Assembly: GCA_023101885.1 (NCBI GenBank)
Contig: JALPQD010000295.1
Location: 2,470,505-2,534,504 of the forward strand
Reading direction: 5' to 3'
Length of the DNA: 64,000 nt
From: Typhlomys cinereus
Lineage: Eukaryota; Chordata; Mammalia; Rodentia; Platacanthomyidae
Shown here: one piece after another, positions 32,338-44,500 of the stretch
How positions within the stretch are numbered: position 1 is the stretch's first letter
How the letters are laid out: every line of letters starts with the position of its first letter
Translations under genes and position numbers: made by a program
Notes under the pieces: model-generated
What the model was told of the DNA's origin: nothing
What the model saw: the letters and a program-made list of their open reading frames with translations, nothing else
Databases searched by the model: none

Positions 32338-35300
32338 CTAGGAGCCACCTATTAGGGAGTACATACGGCGCTTAATTTTCTGGGTTTGGGATACTTCACT
32401 TAATATAATTGTTTCTAATGACATCCATTTCCCAGCAAATTCCAGTAATTCATCATTTTTGATGGCTGAGTAGTACTCCATTGTATAGATGTACCACTTT
32501 TCCTTATCCACTCGACAACTGTTGGACATTTAGGTTGATTCCATGACTTTGCTATTGTAAACAGTGCTGCTATGAACATGGTCGAGCTTGTGCTATCGAG
32601 GCGAACCTCTGCTGCATGGGGGGTTATTCCCAAAAGTGGGATAGCAGGGTCATATGGCATTTCAATCTTTAATTTCTTTAAGAATCTCCAGACGGCTCGC
32701 CAGAGTGGCTGTATGAGCCTGCATTCCCACCAGCAATGTAGGAGAGTTCCCCTCTCTCCACATCCTCTCCAGCATTTGTCGTTGTTTGTATTGTGGATTT
32801 TTGCCATCCTGACCGGGGTGAGATGATATTTCAGAGAGGTTTTGATTTGCATTTCCCTTATGGCTAAGGAAGTGGAGCATTTTTTAAGATATTTGTTAGA
32901 CATTTTAATTTCATCTCTGGTAAAGTTTCTTTTAAGTTCCAGGGCCCATTTTTTAATTGGGCCATTGTTTTCCTTGGGGTTTAGTTTTCTAAGTTCTTTG
33001 TGCACTCTGGACAGTAGAGCTCTGTCAGATATGTGGTTAGTGAAGATTTTCTCCCATTCTGTGGGTTGCCTTTGAGCTCGTGTTACAATCTCTTTATCTG
33101 AACAGAAGCTCTTAAATTTCACAAGATCCCAACTGTTGAGAGTTGGTAGCAGTGACTGTGCCATTGGATGTCTGTTTAGGAAATGTTGGCCTAGCCCAAT
33201 CAGCTCGAGGGAGTTCCCTATCCTTTCAACTATGGTTTTTAAAGTCTCTGGCCTTAAATCAAGGTCCTTGTTCCATTTGGAATTAAGTCTTGTACATGGT
33301 GACAAGTATGGCTCCAGCTTTAATCTTCTGCATGTGGAGATCCAGTTGTGCCAGCACCATTTGTTGAAGATGCTGTTCTTTTTCCATTGGATTCTTTGGG
33401 CCCCTTTGTCAAAGACCAAATGGCTGTAACTTTGTGGGCTTATATCTGGGTCTTCAACCCTTATCCATTGATCTGTGTGTCTATTTTGGAGCCAGTACCA
33501 GGCTGTTTGTATAACTATGGATTTGTAGTACAGACTAAGGTTTGGTATGGTAATATCTCCAGCAGTGTTTTTGTTACTGATGATTGTCTTTGCTATCCTG
33601 GGTCTTTTGTGCCTCCATATGAATTTTGAGATTATTTGGTCAACTTCTTTAAAGAATTGCTTTGGGATTTTAATTGGTATAGCATTGAATTTGTATATTG
33701 CCTTTGGTAGGATGGTCATTTTTACAATGTTGATTCTGCCAATCCAGGAACATGGGAGGTCTTTCCACCTTCTGGTGTCTTCTGCTATTTCTTTCTGTAG
33801 GGTTTTAAAGTTTTCATTGCAAAGGTCTTTTACCTCCTTGGTTAGGTTTATACCAAGATATTTCATTTTTTTAGGGGTTATAGTAAATGGGATTGTTTCT
33901 CTCAAGGCTTTTTCACTTCTTTCATTCTGGGCATATAGGAAGGCCTCTGATTTTTGCACATTTATTTTGTATCCTGCCACCCTGCTGAACTTCTCAATTA
34001 GTTCCAGGAGCTTCCTGGTGGAGTTTTTGGGATCACTCAGGTATAAGATCATGTCATCTGCAAATAGGGATAGCTTGACTTCTTCCTTGCTGATTTGAAT
34101 CCCTCTTATGTCCCTTTCTTGTCTTATGGCTTCAGCTAAGACTTCAAGTACAATATTGAATAGAAGTGGTGAGAGTGGACAGCCTTGTCTAGTTCCTGAT
34201 CGAAGTGGGAATGCTTCCAATTGTTCCCCATTGAGCATAATCCTTGCTGTGGGCTTGTTGTATATAGCTTTTATTATATTGACAAAGGTTCCTTTCATTC
34301 CTACAGTCTCTAGCGTTTTGATCATAAAAGGCTGTTGGATTTTGTCAAAGGCTTTTTCTGCATCTATCGAGAGTATCATGTGGTCTTGGACTTTGGACTG
34401 GTTTACATGATGAATTACATTTATTGATTTGCGTATGTTGAACCAACCTTGTGTGCCGGGGATGAAGCCTATTTGGTCCCTGGGAATGATCTTATTGATA
34501 TATTTTTGAATCCGATTTGCTAAGACTTTGTTGAGAATCTTTGCGTCTGTGTTCATCAGAGAGATCGGCCTATAGTTTTCTTTTTTAAGTGAATCTTTAT
34601 TAGGTTTTGGGATTAAGACAATATTAGCTTCATAGAAGGAATTTGGTAGTGTTCCTTCCTTTGCTATTTGATGGAACAGTTTAAGGAGTATTGGTGTTAT
34701 TGACTCCTTAAATGTCTGGTAGAATTCTGTGCTGAATCCATCTGGCCCAGGACATTTTTTGGTGGGAAGATTCGAGATTACTTCTTCAATTTCCTTTTAT
34801 GTTATAGGACTATTTAAATAATTCACAACTTCCTGATTCAATTTACGTAAGTTGCATTTACTTAGGAATTCATCCATCTCTTTTGGGTTGTCAAACTTCA
34901 CAGAGTACAAGTTTTTGAAATATGATGTTATAATTCTCTGGATTTCTTGGGTATCCGTAGTGATAACTCCATGTTCATTTCTAATTTTGTTAATTTGGGT
35001 TTTCTCTCTCTTGCTTTTGGTTAATTTAGCTAGGGGTGTATCAATCTTATTGATTTTTTCAAAGAACCAGCTTTTTGACTGGTTGATTTTTTCTATCGTT
35101 TTCTTAATCTCGATTTCAGATATTTCTACCCTTATTTTGCTAATCTCCTCTCTTCTACTACTTTTTGGATCAGATTGCTCTAGTTTTTGTAAAGCTTTAA
35201 GCTGCATTGTTAAGTTGTTTATTTCTGATGTTTCCATTTTTTTGATGTGGGCATTGAGAGCTATGAACTTACCTCTTAGAACAGCTTTCATTGTGTCCCA

Positions 35301-36155
35301 GAGTTGTATTTTCGTTGTCATTCACTTTCAGGAAATCTTGAATTTCCTTTTTAATTTTAATTTCTTCCTGAATCCAGTTCTCATTCAGCATCATATTGTT
35401 AAATTTCCAGGAGTTAGTGTATTTTCTCTTGTTTGATGTGTTGTGGATGTCCAGCTTTAGGCCGTGGTGGTCTGATAGGGCACAGGCTAGAATTTCAACT
35501 TTCCTGTATATGTGGAGATTCATTTTGTGGCCCAATATGTGATCTATTTTGGAGAAAGCTCCGTTTGCTGCTGAGAAAAATGTGTATTCTTTGGTGCGTG
35601 GATGAAAAGTTCGATAGAGATCTGTAAGGTCCATTTCTTTAAGGGTTTGATTAAGTTCCAAAGTGTCCCTGTTAAGCTTTTGACCTGTTGATCTATCCCA
35701 TGTTGAGAGGGCGGTGTTGAAAGCCCCAAGAATTATCGTTTGGGGGTTGATTTCTTGCTTTAGACACTGTAGGGTTTTCTTAATGAATGTGGAGGGGCCC
35801 GTATTGGGTGCATATATGTTCAGTATTGTGAAGTCTTCCTGGTGAATTGTACCTGTGACTAAAATGTAGTATCCATCCGTGTCTCTTATAATTTTCTTGG
35901 TTTGAAGTCCACTTTGTCTGATAGCATAATGGCTACCCCTACCAGTTTTCTTCTTCCATTTGCTTGTAGAATTGTTGACCAGCCTTTTATTTTTAGAGTG
36001 TGCCTATCTTTTGTGGTGAGATGGGTTTCCTGCAGGCAGCAGATTGATGGATTGTGATTTTTAATCCAAGTTTGTAATCTGTGTCTCTTGATTGGTGAAT
36101 TAATTGCATTAACATTTAGTGTTATAATGGAGAAACTATTTTTAATTCCAGACAT
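32338..36155 (-). pseudogene. L1 ORF2 (endonuclease-reverse transcriptase), lightly broken
   Basis: ORF2p nicks target DNA and reverse-transcribes L1 RNA there. The N-terminal endonuclease is recognised by TLNVNAINSPIKRHRLQ and CCLQETHL. The RT part contains the catalytic FADD (34064-34053). The C-terminal CX3CX7HX4C knuckle (C, C, H, C) lies at 32774-32721. Lesions relative to the sense copy at 41560 are: one base lost near 35890; 11 bases missing near 35306 (this restores frame); a nonsense TAA at 34799-34797, where the other copy has TAT; and a frameshift near 32490, just before the last 50 codons. From 34796 to 32415 the frame is open, covering RT and knuckle. Start chosen: the ATG at 36155, matching the start of the other copy. 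Confidence 0.95.
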
Positions 36156-36205
36156 TTATTATGTTTAGTAGTTTTTATAAGTATATTGCTTCGCTTCTAA
36201 TGGTG

Positions 36206-37271
36206 TTATATTTGCCTTCTGTTCTCCTGGATATGCCTGTTTTTTTCTTCACGCTTGAGTATCATTTCTAGCATTTTTTGAAGGCCTGGTTTGATGGACA
36301 TGTATCCCTTCAAGTTGTCTTTGTGCTGGAAAGTTTTTCTTTCTCCCTTGATCATGACTGATAGTTTTGCAGGGTAAATCAGCCTGGGTTGACATTTTTG
36401 CTCATTCAATACTTGAAGTATGTCTCTCCAAGCTCTTCTTGCTTTTACTGTTTCGACTGAGAAGTCATTTGTTATTTTAATAGGTTTACCTTTAAAAGTG
36501 ACTTGTTTTTTCTCCCTTGAAGCTCTCAGCACCAGTTCTTTATCTTGAATGTGGAGTGTTTTAACTATTATTTGCTGTGGCGTGCTTCTGTTTTGGTCGT
36601 ATCTGTTTGGGGTATGGAATGCCTCTTGTATATGTATGGGCCTCTCTTTTTTTATATGAGGAAAGTTTTCCTTGATGATCGTTTGAAAAATTTCCTCAGG
36701 GGTGGTATTTTGAAATTCTTGCTCTGGTATTCCATGAATACGCATGTTAGGCTTCTTCAGGGTGTCCCATATCTCTTGGATATTTCTCTCAAGTATCTTT
36801 TTGGCTTTAACAACCTCTTCCATTGATCTGGTTAGTACTCCCACTTTATCTTCAAGGTCTGAAATTCTGTTTTCTGCTTCATTAGTTCTGTTGATAAGAC
36901 TCTCTGTAGAGTTCTGGGTTGAAGATAACTTGTCTTGTAGCTCAGTTTTAAACTCTGCTTGAGTTTGTTTTAACTGCTTCTATGCCACTTTTTGTTTCTT
37001 GCACTGTTTTCTCAACTCCTCCAAATGTCTGTTGTGTTGCCTCTTCAAAGCGATTGATTCGATTATGTAATTCCTCCCGGATTTCCTCTTTCATAGTATT
37101 GAACATGGTAATGATCATATTTTGAAAGTCCTTATCCTGGGTCAGGCTTTCTTGGCCTTTTTCTGCGGGTTTGTTCTGGTTGGAGTCTAACATTATGGGA
37201 TTAATTTCTTCACTGGGAAATTTGTTTACTTGAGTGTTGCTTCTCATGGATTTGCACTTTGACTTTGGCAT
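36206..37271 (-). pseudogene. L1 ORF1 (RNA-binding chaperone), one frameshift
   Basis: ORF1p coats L1 RNA and acts as a nucleic-acid chaperone. Start MPKSKCKSMRSNTQ at 37271; the total span equals about 354 codons, the same as the sense copy. The N-terminal half is Glu/Lys/Gln-rich with heptad-like spacing (coiled coil). The C-terminal 200 codons hold the conserved RRM/CTD signature: KKILERNIQEIWD, RIHGIPEQE, ARRAWRDILQVL and YPAKLSVMIKGE. One extra A near 36976 (GAAGCAG against GAGCAG in the sense copy) shifts frame inside the coiled coil. It ends about 50 bases before the ORF2 start. Confidence 0.93.
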
Positions 37272-37425
37272 TGTCGTTTTAACTCTTACAATCTTTCAAT
37301 TTCACTAAACTGAATTATTTGGCCTGGGGTTCTGCGGGTGGGCAGGGACAGAGCTTACCTAGGTCACGGGTGAGGCCCGGCTGGACTGCGCGCGCGTCCA
37401 GACCAGCGGAGCGGGGTGGGGAATG
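37272..37425 (-). promoter_or_regulatory. Short CpG-rich L1 5' UTR
   Basis: Only 154 bases lie between the target-site duplication and the ORF1 ATG. The distal part is GC-rich with a CGCGCGCG run at 37389-37396. The 35 bases next to the ATG (AGAGTTAAAACGACA) resemble the same place in the sense L1 (AAGACAAAACAACA), but the distal parts differ. Internal promoter function is inferred from L1 biology. Confidence 0.6.
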
Positions 37426-37627
37426 CCAGAGGGAAGTTTGATATGCACACTAAAGAATGCTCAAGAATGCGGGGGATGGGGGGGCACTGGGAGAAAGGGA
37501 GGGAGGGGGGAAAGGAAGGGGAAAAGGAGGGAACGAAAAAGAGGGTACAGGGAGGGTAGAGGGAGGGAGGGGAATGGGGTACTTATCAACTTTGTATGAG
37601 TGGAAGAAAGATAAAAAATAAAAGAAA
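37426..37627 (+). mobile_element. Older L1 3' UTR, right half (sense)
   Basis: It resumes with GATATGCACACTAAAGAATG, the polypurine tract at 37470-37575, the GGGTACTTATCAACTTTGTA terminus and an AAAAATAAAAG tail. It is the continuation of 31269-31333 after removal of the 6.1-kb antisense L1. Confidence 0.9.
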
Positions 37628-37852
37628 AGTCCTCAGTAAAATCTTCCAGGTGACTGGCTAGGAAGATGAGTTTTACAGTCTTATTCCCATGAGTCCCCAT
37701 CCCTTTACAGACTATAAAAGATGCTAGTCCACTTCGTGTTTGGGGGAAAGAAAGAAATGGCTCTCCTGGGCATTGATCCACATGTCTGGGAAAGCTGATT
37801 AGTGGCCGTTTTCTCAGTTTTTCCCATGGAAGCAATCTTGGGCCAGTAATGT
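37628..37852. other. Unassigned sequence
   Basis: A short unassigned stretch between two L1 pieces. The long antisense frame crossing it (37461-37835) joins L1 polypurine tract to unique DNA and is not a gene. Confidence 0.4.
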
Positions 37853-37861
37853 CCTTCTCTT

Positions 37862-38552
37862 TTTTTTTAATATTTATTTATTTATTTCCCAAGCATACAA
37901 GCATAATAGGTACCCTGGTCCCCTCTCTCCCTCCACCCCTCCCTAGTCCCCCTTGCACCCTCCCCCCTTTTCCCCTTCCTTTAACCCCCTCTCTCCCTTT
38001 CTCCAGTGCCCCCCCTTTCCTCCCTCCCATTCTCAGGAGCATCCTTTAGTGTGAATGTCAAACTTCCCTCTGCGTCCTCCACTCTAGTGAGGTGTAAGGA
38101 CTCAGCAGCATTGCCCAGAGCCCTTTTTTGGGTTCCCCTTTAGTATGGGAACTCTATTATGACTGTTAGTCCCTTGCCACTAAGGATCCAGTGCCTGTGA
38201 TTCATGCTAGACTTTGGACGGTCATTGACATGTAAGTCATTGTGCAGGTCATGCAAAGTTCGATTATGGCTACTGTGGCCTTAACTTGTGTGGAATATCT
38301 TGCATATCGTTGCTTCTCCCCATCTTTAGGCTCTTACAATCTTACCACCCCCTCTTTTGCAAATTTCCCTGAGCTTTAGGATGGGGAGAGATTTAGCTGG
38401 TCTGGTTTCAGGTGATTAATATAGAGTCTCTGATGTTCTGGATTATGGTTTGTTGTTTTCAGTTTTGCTGTTCCTGCACCGCCCTTGGCTCCATCCTGAT
38501 TGGTATTGGGGTTCACCTCCTGAGGAGCAGGGGGTCTGCCCTGGTCCGTATC
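37862..38552 (-). mobile_element. 5'-truncated L1 3' UTR (antisense)
   Basis: T-run, (ATTT)n tail, GGTACCCTGG terminus, C/T-rich tract to about 38025, AGCATCCTTTAGTGTGAATG, CTAGTGAGGTGTAAGGACTC, GTGCAGGTCATGCAAAGTTC, ATCTTACCACCCCCTCTT and TAATATAGAGTCTCTGATG mirror the 3' UTR of the full-length copies. CCTTCTCTT at 37853-37861 and 38553-38561 is a likely 9-bp target-site duplication. No ORF2 is included. Confidence 0.88.
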
Positions 38553-38561
38553 CCTTCTCTT

Positions 38562-39607
38562 GGCATTGAGTTATTTAGTCTTTAGGGAGAGGTGGTGTAG
38601 GTAAAAGTGAATTTATTTTTGTTCTTTCCAATGTGTCAGTCCTCAGATCTTTTGCTACACTGATAGTGACTTTCCTGCTAAATCCTTGGGCTTCCACAAA
38701 GGCACACTCACAATGGGTGGCATCAGAACTCTTGCAGATGTGAGTAAGGAGGACTGGAAACTCATAATTCATGATCTTATTAGTGTCACATGCAAGTTTT
38801 CTGTTTTTATTTATAATTTTTTGCTGATTATAGCTTTTAGAAAGTTTTTCTTTTATTTTTTGTTTATTTTGTGGTAATAAGGATCTTGTAAATGCTATGT
38901 AAACATTCTGCAGTTTTGCAAAAAATTTTGTATTTATTTGTATGAGGTTATTTCTTGTACTTTGTCATATTATTTACATTTTTACTGTGCCCAAGTTTAT
39001 AATCTTATTTTATATGATTCTTTGTATCTTTTAAATGATTTTCTTCTTAAGTTATCTCAGAAATTTGTCTACTTTCAAGTTTTCACCAAGGAATGGCTTA
39101 AAACCAATCCTCTTCTATTCAAAAATTATTCTCGTTCCCTTTTAAAATGTTTAGATGGATGTTTAGCTTGTTATGTTTCAGCATTTTGTTGTTGATATAT
39201 TTCTAAGGCTATATTGACTATTTCTAAGGGTAGTATATTTCAGCATACTTGAAGGTTTAGCAATAGATAATATTTTATTTGCAGTTGGTTTTTTATTGCT
39301 AGTGTATAGCTTTGTTCATTATGGTAAATGTATGTGATTTGTATAGTATTGATTCATTAGCACTCATTGAAATCTGTGCTGATCAATTTATAGTTAGCTA
39401 TTCTGATTGTTTCTCTACGATAAATTTCTCAGCGTAGAATATTTGAGTAAAGTAATTATATATATATGAATATATCATACTCTGGAAAGACTTATAAGTC
39501 AACATTTCCACCAATATTACTCTAAGAGTTTTTGTTTCATGACTTCCTTAGAAATTCCAATAAGGCTAATGTGTGAAAAATAATTTAATAATTTTGGTAC
39601 ACAAAAA
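38562..39607. other. AT-rich unassigned sequence
   Basis: About 1 kb without a recognisable gene. 39290-39520 (GGTAAATGTATGTGATTTG, ACATTTCCACCAATATTAC) may be decayed antisense L1. The frame at 38938-39195 has only AT-rich codons and no domain. Confidence 0.4.
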
Positions 39608-39616
39608 TTTCTTATT

Positions 39617-40437
39617 GCGGCCCAACTGCGCCTCCTGCTCCCCACTCGGCCAGACCCCCAGGTGACTCCCCCCAGCCCCGCCCAGGTCACCCTGCATCCC
39701 AGTGGCACCCAGGTGCCTCCGCTTTTGGCCTGGGCCATGCCCGGGGCCCCAGACCCCTTTTTCCCTCTCACCTGCCTGCCTGCCCAACTGGACAGGACTT
39801 GCTCGCTTTCCTCCATCCCTGGAGCTTGGGTGAGACACTAAGCCAGGTCCCAGGTCCCGGGTGAAGAATTCTGCCATCAACATCAGCCCCTCTGCCTCTC
39901 CGGCCCACTGGGGGCCCACGCATGTGGTCTACAGAAGACACACTGCTACTCAGAATTCAATAGAGTCCAAAGAAAACTCAAACAAAGATCTAAGGGTCAA
40001 AGGCCATACATCTGTAAACCTCTACAATCATCCTATCATATGGAAGAGATTCTTCACATCCAGCCCAAAGATAAGTAAACCTCCTTTTTTTTCACCTTAC
40101 TGTTCCTTTCTAATATTAATCACTATAGATTAACTTTTCCATAAAGCTACCCCAAAAACATATACAACTCCAGGGATCATACCACTCACCCTCACATATC
40201 ACCAAGATACTACATCGTAAAGTGCACTATCATACTAATATTCACTCCTTGTCTACTTAACCTGACTTAACTGATGTACTAACAGCCTAACAGCCTCAAC
40301 TAGGAAATAACAATAACAAAAGACAAACATACCCAACCCCAAGGCAAGCACTAGTAATAACTACCCAAGTGTAGTAATACCAACTAAATCAGTCAAAAAC
40401 ACACAGAAACTGAAAAGCTCTAGAAGACAAAACAACA
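39617..40437 (+). promoter_or_regulatory. Long L1 5' UTR, GC-rich at its 5' end
   Basis: The first 300 bases are C/G-rich, with GCCCGGGGCCCC and CCCAGGTGCCTCC-type words. The sequence then becomes A-rich toward the ORF1 ATG. At about 820 bases it is five times longer than the 5' UTR of the antisense copy and shares only the last few dozen bases with it. By analogy with other L1s it should hold the internal Pol II promoter. Open frames on the minus strand at 39517-39919 are composition artefacts. Confidence 0.7.
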
Positions 40438-41502
40438 ATGCCCAAGTCAAAGTGCAGATCCATGAGAAACAAAACCCAAGAAGACCAATCTCCCACTGAA
40501 AGAATTAACCCCTTAATGATGGATTCCAACCAGAACAAATTCACAGAAAACAGCCAAGAAAGCCAGACCCAAGACAACGATTTTCAAAGTATGATCATTA
40601 CCATGATTAATACTATGAAAGAGGAAATCCAAGAGGAGTTAAACAACAGAATCAACCACTTTGAACAGGAACACAACAGGCATTTGGAGGAGTTGAGAAA
40701 AACAGTTCAATAAACAAAAATAGGCATAGAGCAGTTAAAAGAGTCTCAGGCAGAGTTTAAAATTGAACTAAAAGACAAGCTATCTTCAACCCTAAGCTAA
40801 ACAGAGAGTCTTATCAGCAGAACTAATGAAGCAGAAAATAGAATTTCAGATCTTGAAGACAAAGTGGGAGAATTAACCAGCTCAATGGAAGAGATTGTTA
40901 AAGCCAAAAAGATACTTGAGAGGAACATTCAAGAGATATGGGACACCCTGAAGAAGCCTAACATGAGCATTCATGGAATACCAGAGCAAGAATCTCAAAA
41001 TACCACACCTGAGGAAATTTTTCAAATTACCGTAAATGAAAATTTCCCTCAACTGAAGAATGAGAGGCCCATCCAAATACAAGAGGCATTTCGCACTCCA
41101 AACAGATATGACCAAAATAGAAAATCGCCACGACAAATAATAGTCAAACCACTCCACATTCAAGACAAAGAGGAGGTGCTGAGAGCTTCAAGAGAAAAAA
41201 AGCAAGTCACTTTTAAAGGCAAACCTATTAAAATAACAAATGACTTCTCAATGAAAACAGTAAAAGCAAGAAGAGCTTGGAGAGACGTACTTCAAGTATT
41301 AAATGAGCAAAAATGCCAACCCAGACTGATATACCCAGCAAAACTATCTGTCATGATCAAGGGAGAAAGAAAAATTTTCCAGCACAAAGACAACTTGAAA
41401 GGATACATGTTTACCAAACCAGACCTTCAAAAAATACTAGAAATGATATGCAAACTTGAAAAAAAGAACAAGCGTATCCAGGAGGACAGAAGGGAAGTAT
41501 AA
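40438..41502 (+). pseudogene. L1 ORF1, full length with two nonsense codons
   Basis: The frame from MPKSKCRSMRNKTQ to the stop at 41502 is continuous (354 codons) except for TAA at 40711-40713 and TAA at 40798-40800, both in the coiled-coil half. The C-terminal RRM/CTD half (from MGELTSSMEEIVKAKK at 40864) is intact, with ILERNIQEIWDTLKK, SIHGIPEQE, ARRAWRDVLQVL and YPAKLSVMIKGE. Acidic/basic heptads in the N-terminal half indicate the trimer coiled coil. ORF2 starts 57 bases downstream. Confidence 0.93.
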
Positions 41503-41559
41503 TACCACAAAAATATAAATGTAAAACAATAAGCTTACAAAATCCACTAAACATAAAAA

Positions 41560-44500
41560 ATGTCCAGAATTACAAAGAATTTCTCCATTATAACATTAAA
41601 TGTCAATGGTATTAACTCACCGATTAAGAGACACAGATTACAAACTTGGATTAAAAATCACAACCCATCAATGTGCTGCCTTCAGGAAACTCATCTCACC
41701 CCAAAAGATAGGCACATCCTAAGAATGAAAGGCTGGTCCAAATTCTGCAAGCTAATGGAACCAGAAAACAGGCAGGGGTAGCCATTATGCTGTCAGACAA
41801 AGTGGACTTCAAACCCAAAAAATTCATAAGAGACACAGACATATACTACATTTTAGTCACAGGTACAATTCACCAGGAAAACTTCACAATACTGAACATA
41901 TATGCACCCAATACGGGCCCCTCCACATTCATTAAGAAAACCCTACAGCGTCTAAAGCGAGAAATCAACCCCCAAACGATAATTCTTGGGGCTTTCAACA
42001 CCGCCCTCTCAACATGGGATAGATCAACAGATCAAAAGCTTAACAGGGACACTTTGGAACTTAATCAAACCCTTAAAGAAATGGACCTTACAGATCTCTA
42101 TCGAACTTTTCATCCACGCACCAAAGAATACACATTTTCTCAGCAGCAAACGGAGCTTTCTCCAAAATAGATCACATATTGGGCCACAAAATGAATCTCC
42201 ACATATACAGGAAAGTTGAAATTCTAGCCTGTGCCCTATCAGACCACCACGGCCTAAAGCTGGACATTCACAACACAACAAAAGACAGAAAATACACTAA
42301 CTCCTGGAAACTTAACACTACGATGCTGAATGAGAACTGGATTCAGGAAGAAATTAAAAAGGAAATTCAAGATTCCTGAAAGTGAATGATAATGAAAATA
42401 CAACTTACCAAAATCTCTGGGACACAATAAAAGCTGTCCTAAGAGGTAAGTTCATAGCTCTTAATGCCTATATCAAAAAAATGGAAACATCAGAAATAAA
42501 CAACTTAACAATGCAGCTTAAAGCCTTAGAAAAACTAGAACAATCTGATCCCAAAAGCAGTAGAAGAGAGGAGATTAGCAAAATAAGGGTAGAAATATCT
42601 GAAATCGAGATTAAGAAAATGATAGAAAAAAACCAACCAGTCAAAAAGCTGGTTCTTTGAAAAAATCAATAAGATTGATACACCCCTAGCTAAATTAACC
42701 AAAATCAAGAGAGAGAAAACCCAAATTAATAAAATTAGAAATGAAAATGGAGTTATCACTACTGATACTCAAGAAATCCGGAGAATTATAACATCATGTT
42801 TCAAAAACTTATACTCTGTGAAATATGACAACACAAAAGAGATGGATGAATTCCTAAGTAAATGCAACTTACCTAAATTGAATCAGGAAGTTGTGAATTA
42901 TTTAAATAGTCCTATAACATATAAGGAAATTGAGGAAGTAATCTCGAATCTTCCCACCAAAAAATAACACCAATACTTCTTAAACTGTTCCAACAAATAG
43001 CAAAGGAAGGAACACTACCAAATTCCTTCTATGAAGCTAATATTGTTTTAATTCCAAAACCTAATAAAGATACACATGAAAAAGAAAACTATAGGCCAAT
43101 TTCTCTGATGAACACAGATGCAAAGATTCTCAACAAAGTCTTAGCAAATCAGATTCAAAAACATATCAAAAAGATCATTCATGGGGACCAAGCAGGCTTT
43201 ATTCCTGGCACACAAGAGAGAGAAAACAGCTTCACAATACTGAACATACGCAAATCAATAAACGTAATTCATCATGTAAACCAGTCCAAAGCTCAAGACC
43301 ACATGATACTCTCGATAGATGCAGAAAAAGCTTTTGATAAGATCCAACAGCCTTTTATGATCAAAACGCTAGAGACTGTAGGAATGGAAGGAACCTTTAT
43401 CAATATAATAAAAGCAGTATACAACAAGCCTACAGCAAGGATTATACTCAATGGGGAAAAATTGGAAGCATTCCCACTTTGATCAGAAACTAGACAAGGC
43501 TGTCCACTCTCACCACTTCTATTCAATATTGTACTTAAGTGTTAGCTGAAGCCATAAGACAAGAAAGGGACATAAAAGGGATTCGAATCGGTTAGGAAGA
43601 AGTCAAACTATCCCTATTTGCAGATGACATGATCTTATACCTGAGGGATCCCAAAAACTCCACCAGGAAGCTCCTGGAACTAATTGAGAAGTTCAGCAGG
43701 GTAGGAGGATACAAAATAAATGTACAAAAATCAGTGGCTTTCCTATATGCCCAGAATGAAAGAAGTGAAAAAGCCCTGAGAGTAACAATCCCATTTACTA
43801 TAGCCCCTAAAAAAATGAAATACCTTGGTATAAACCTAACCAAGGAGGTAAAAGACCTTTACAATGAAAACTTTAAAACCCTCAGAAGACACCAGAAGGT
43901 GGAAAGACCTCCCATGTTCCTGGATTGGCAAAATCAACATTGTAAAAATGACCATCCTACCAAAGGCAATATACAAATTCAATGCTATACCAATTAAAAT
44001 CCCAAAGCAATTCTTTAAAGAAGTTGACCAAACAATCTCAAAATTCATATGGAGGCACAAAAGACCCAGGATAGCAAAGACTATCCTGAGAAGAAAAACA
44101 CTGCTGGAGGTATCACCATACCAAACCTTAGTCTATACTACAAATCCATAGTTATAAAAACAGCCTGGTACTGGGTCCAAAATAGACACACAGATCAATG
44201 GATAAGGGTTGAAGATTCAGATATAAGCCCACAAAATTACAGCCATTTGGTCTTTGACAAAGGGGCCCAAAAAATCCAATGGAAAAAGAGCAGTATCTTC
44301 AACAAATGGTGCTGGCACAACTGGATCTCCACATGTAGAAGATTAAAACTGGACCCGTACTTGTCACCTTGTACAAGACTTAATTCCAAATGGAACAAGG
44401 ACCTCACTATAAGGCCAGAGACTATAAAAACCATAGTTGAAAGGATAGGGAACTCCCTCGAGCTGATTGGGCTAGGCCAACATTTCCTAAACAGACATCC

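Larger units (their letters stand above)
31334..37425 (-). mobile_element. Full-length L1 (antisense), nested in older L1
   Basis: About 6.1 kb with, on the minus strand, a short CpG-rich 5' UTR (37425-37272), ORF1 (37271-36206), ORF2 (36155-32338), a 3' UTR with polypurine tract (complement at about 31380-31450) and an A-rich end. CCAGAGGGAAGTTT occurs at 31320-31333 and 37426-37439, giving a 14-bp target-site duplication that fixes both ends. ORF1 has one frameshift; ORF2 has a few lesions. It is the best-preserved L1 here but cannot be autonomous as read. Confidence 0.97.

Noticed and set aside
33547..35436. Long plus-strand frames (183 and 194 codons) within the antisense L1
   Set aside because: They run opposite to the clear ORF2 frame and their translation is hydrophobic shadow sequence. 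The ORF2 protein reads on the minus strand.
31334..37425. Retrotransposition-competent L1
   Set aside because: The ORF1 frameshift, the ORF2 nonsense codon at 34797-34799 and the frameshifts near 35890 and 32490 each break a required protein, unless they are sequencing errors.
39517..39919. GC-rich antisense frames (99 and 117 codons) or a host CpG island
   Set aside because: The GC-rich block is the start of the sense L1's 5' UTR. No separate gene is adjacent.
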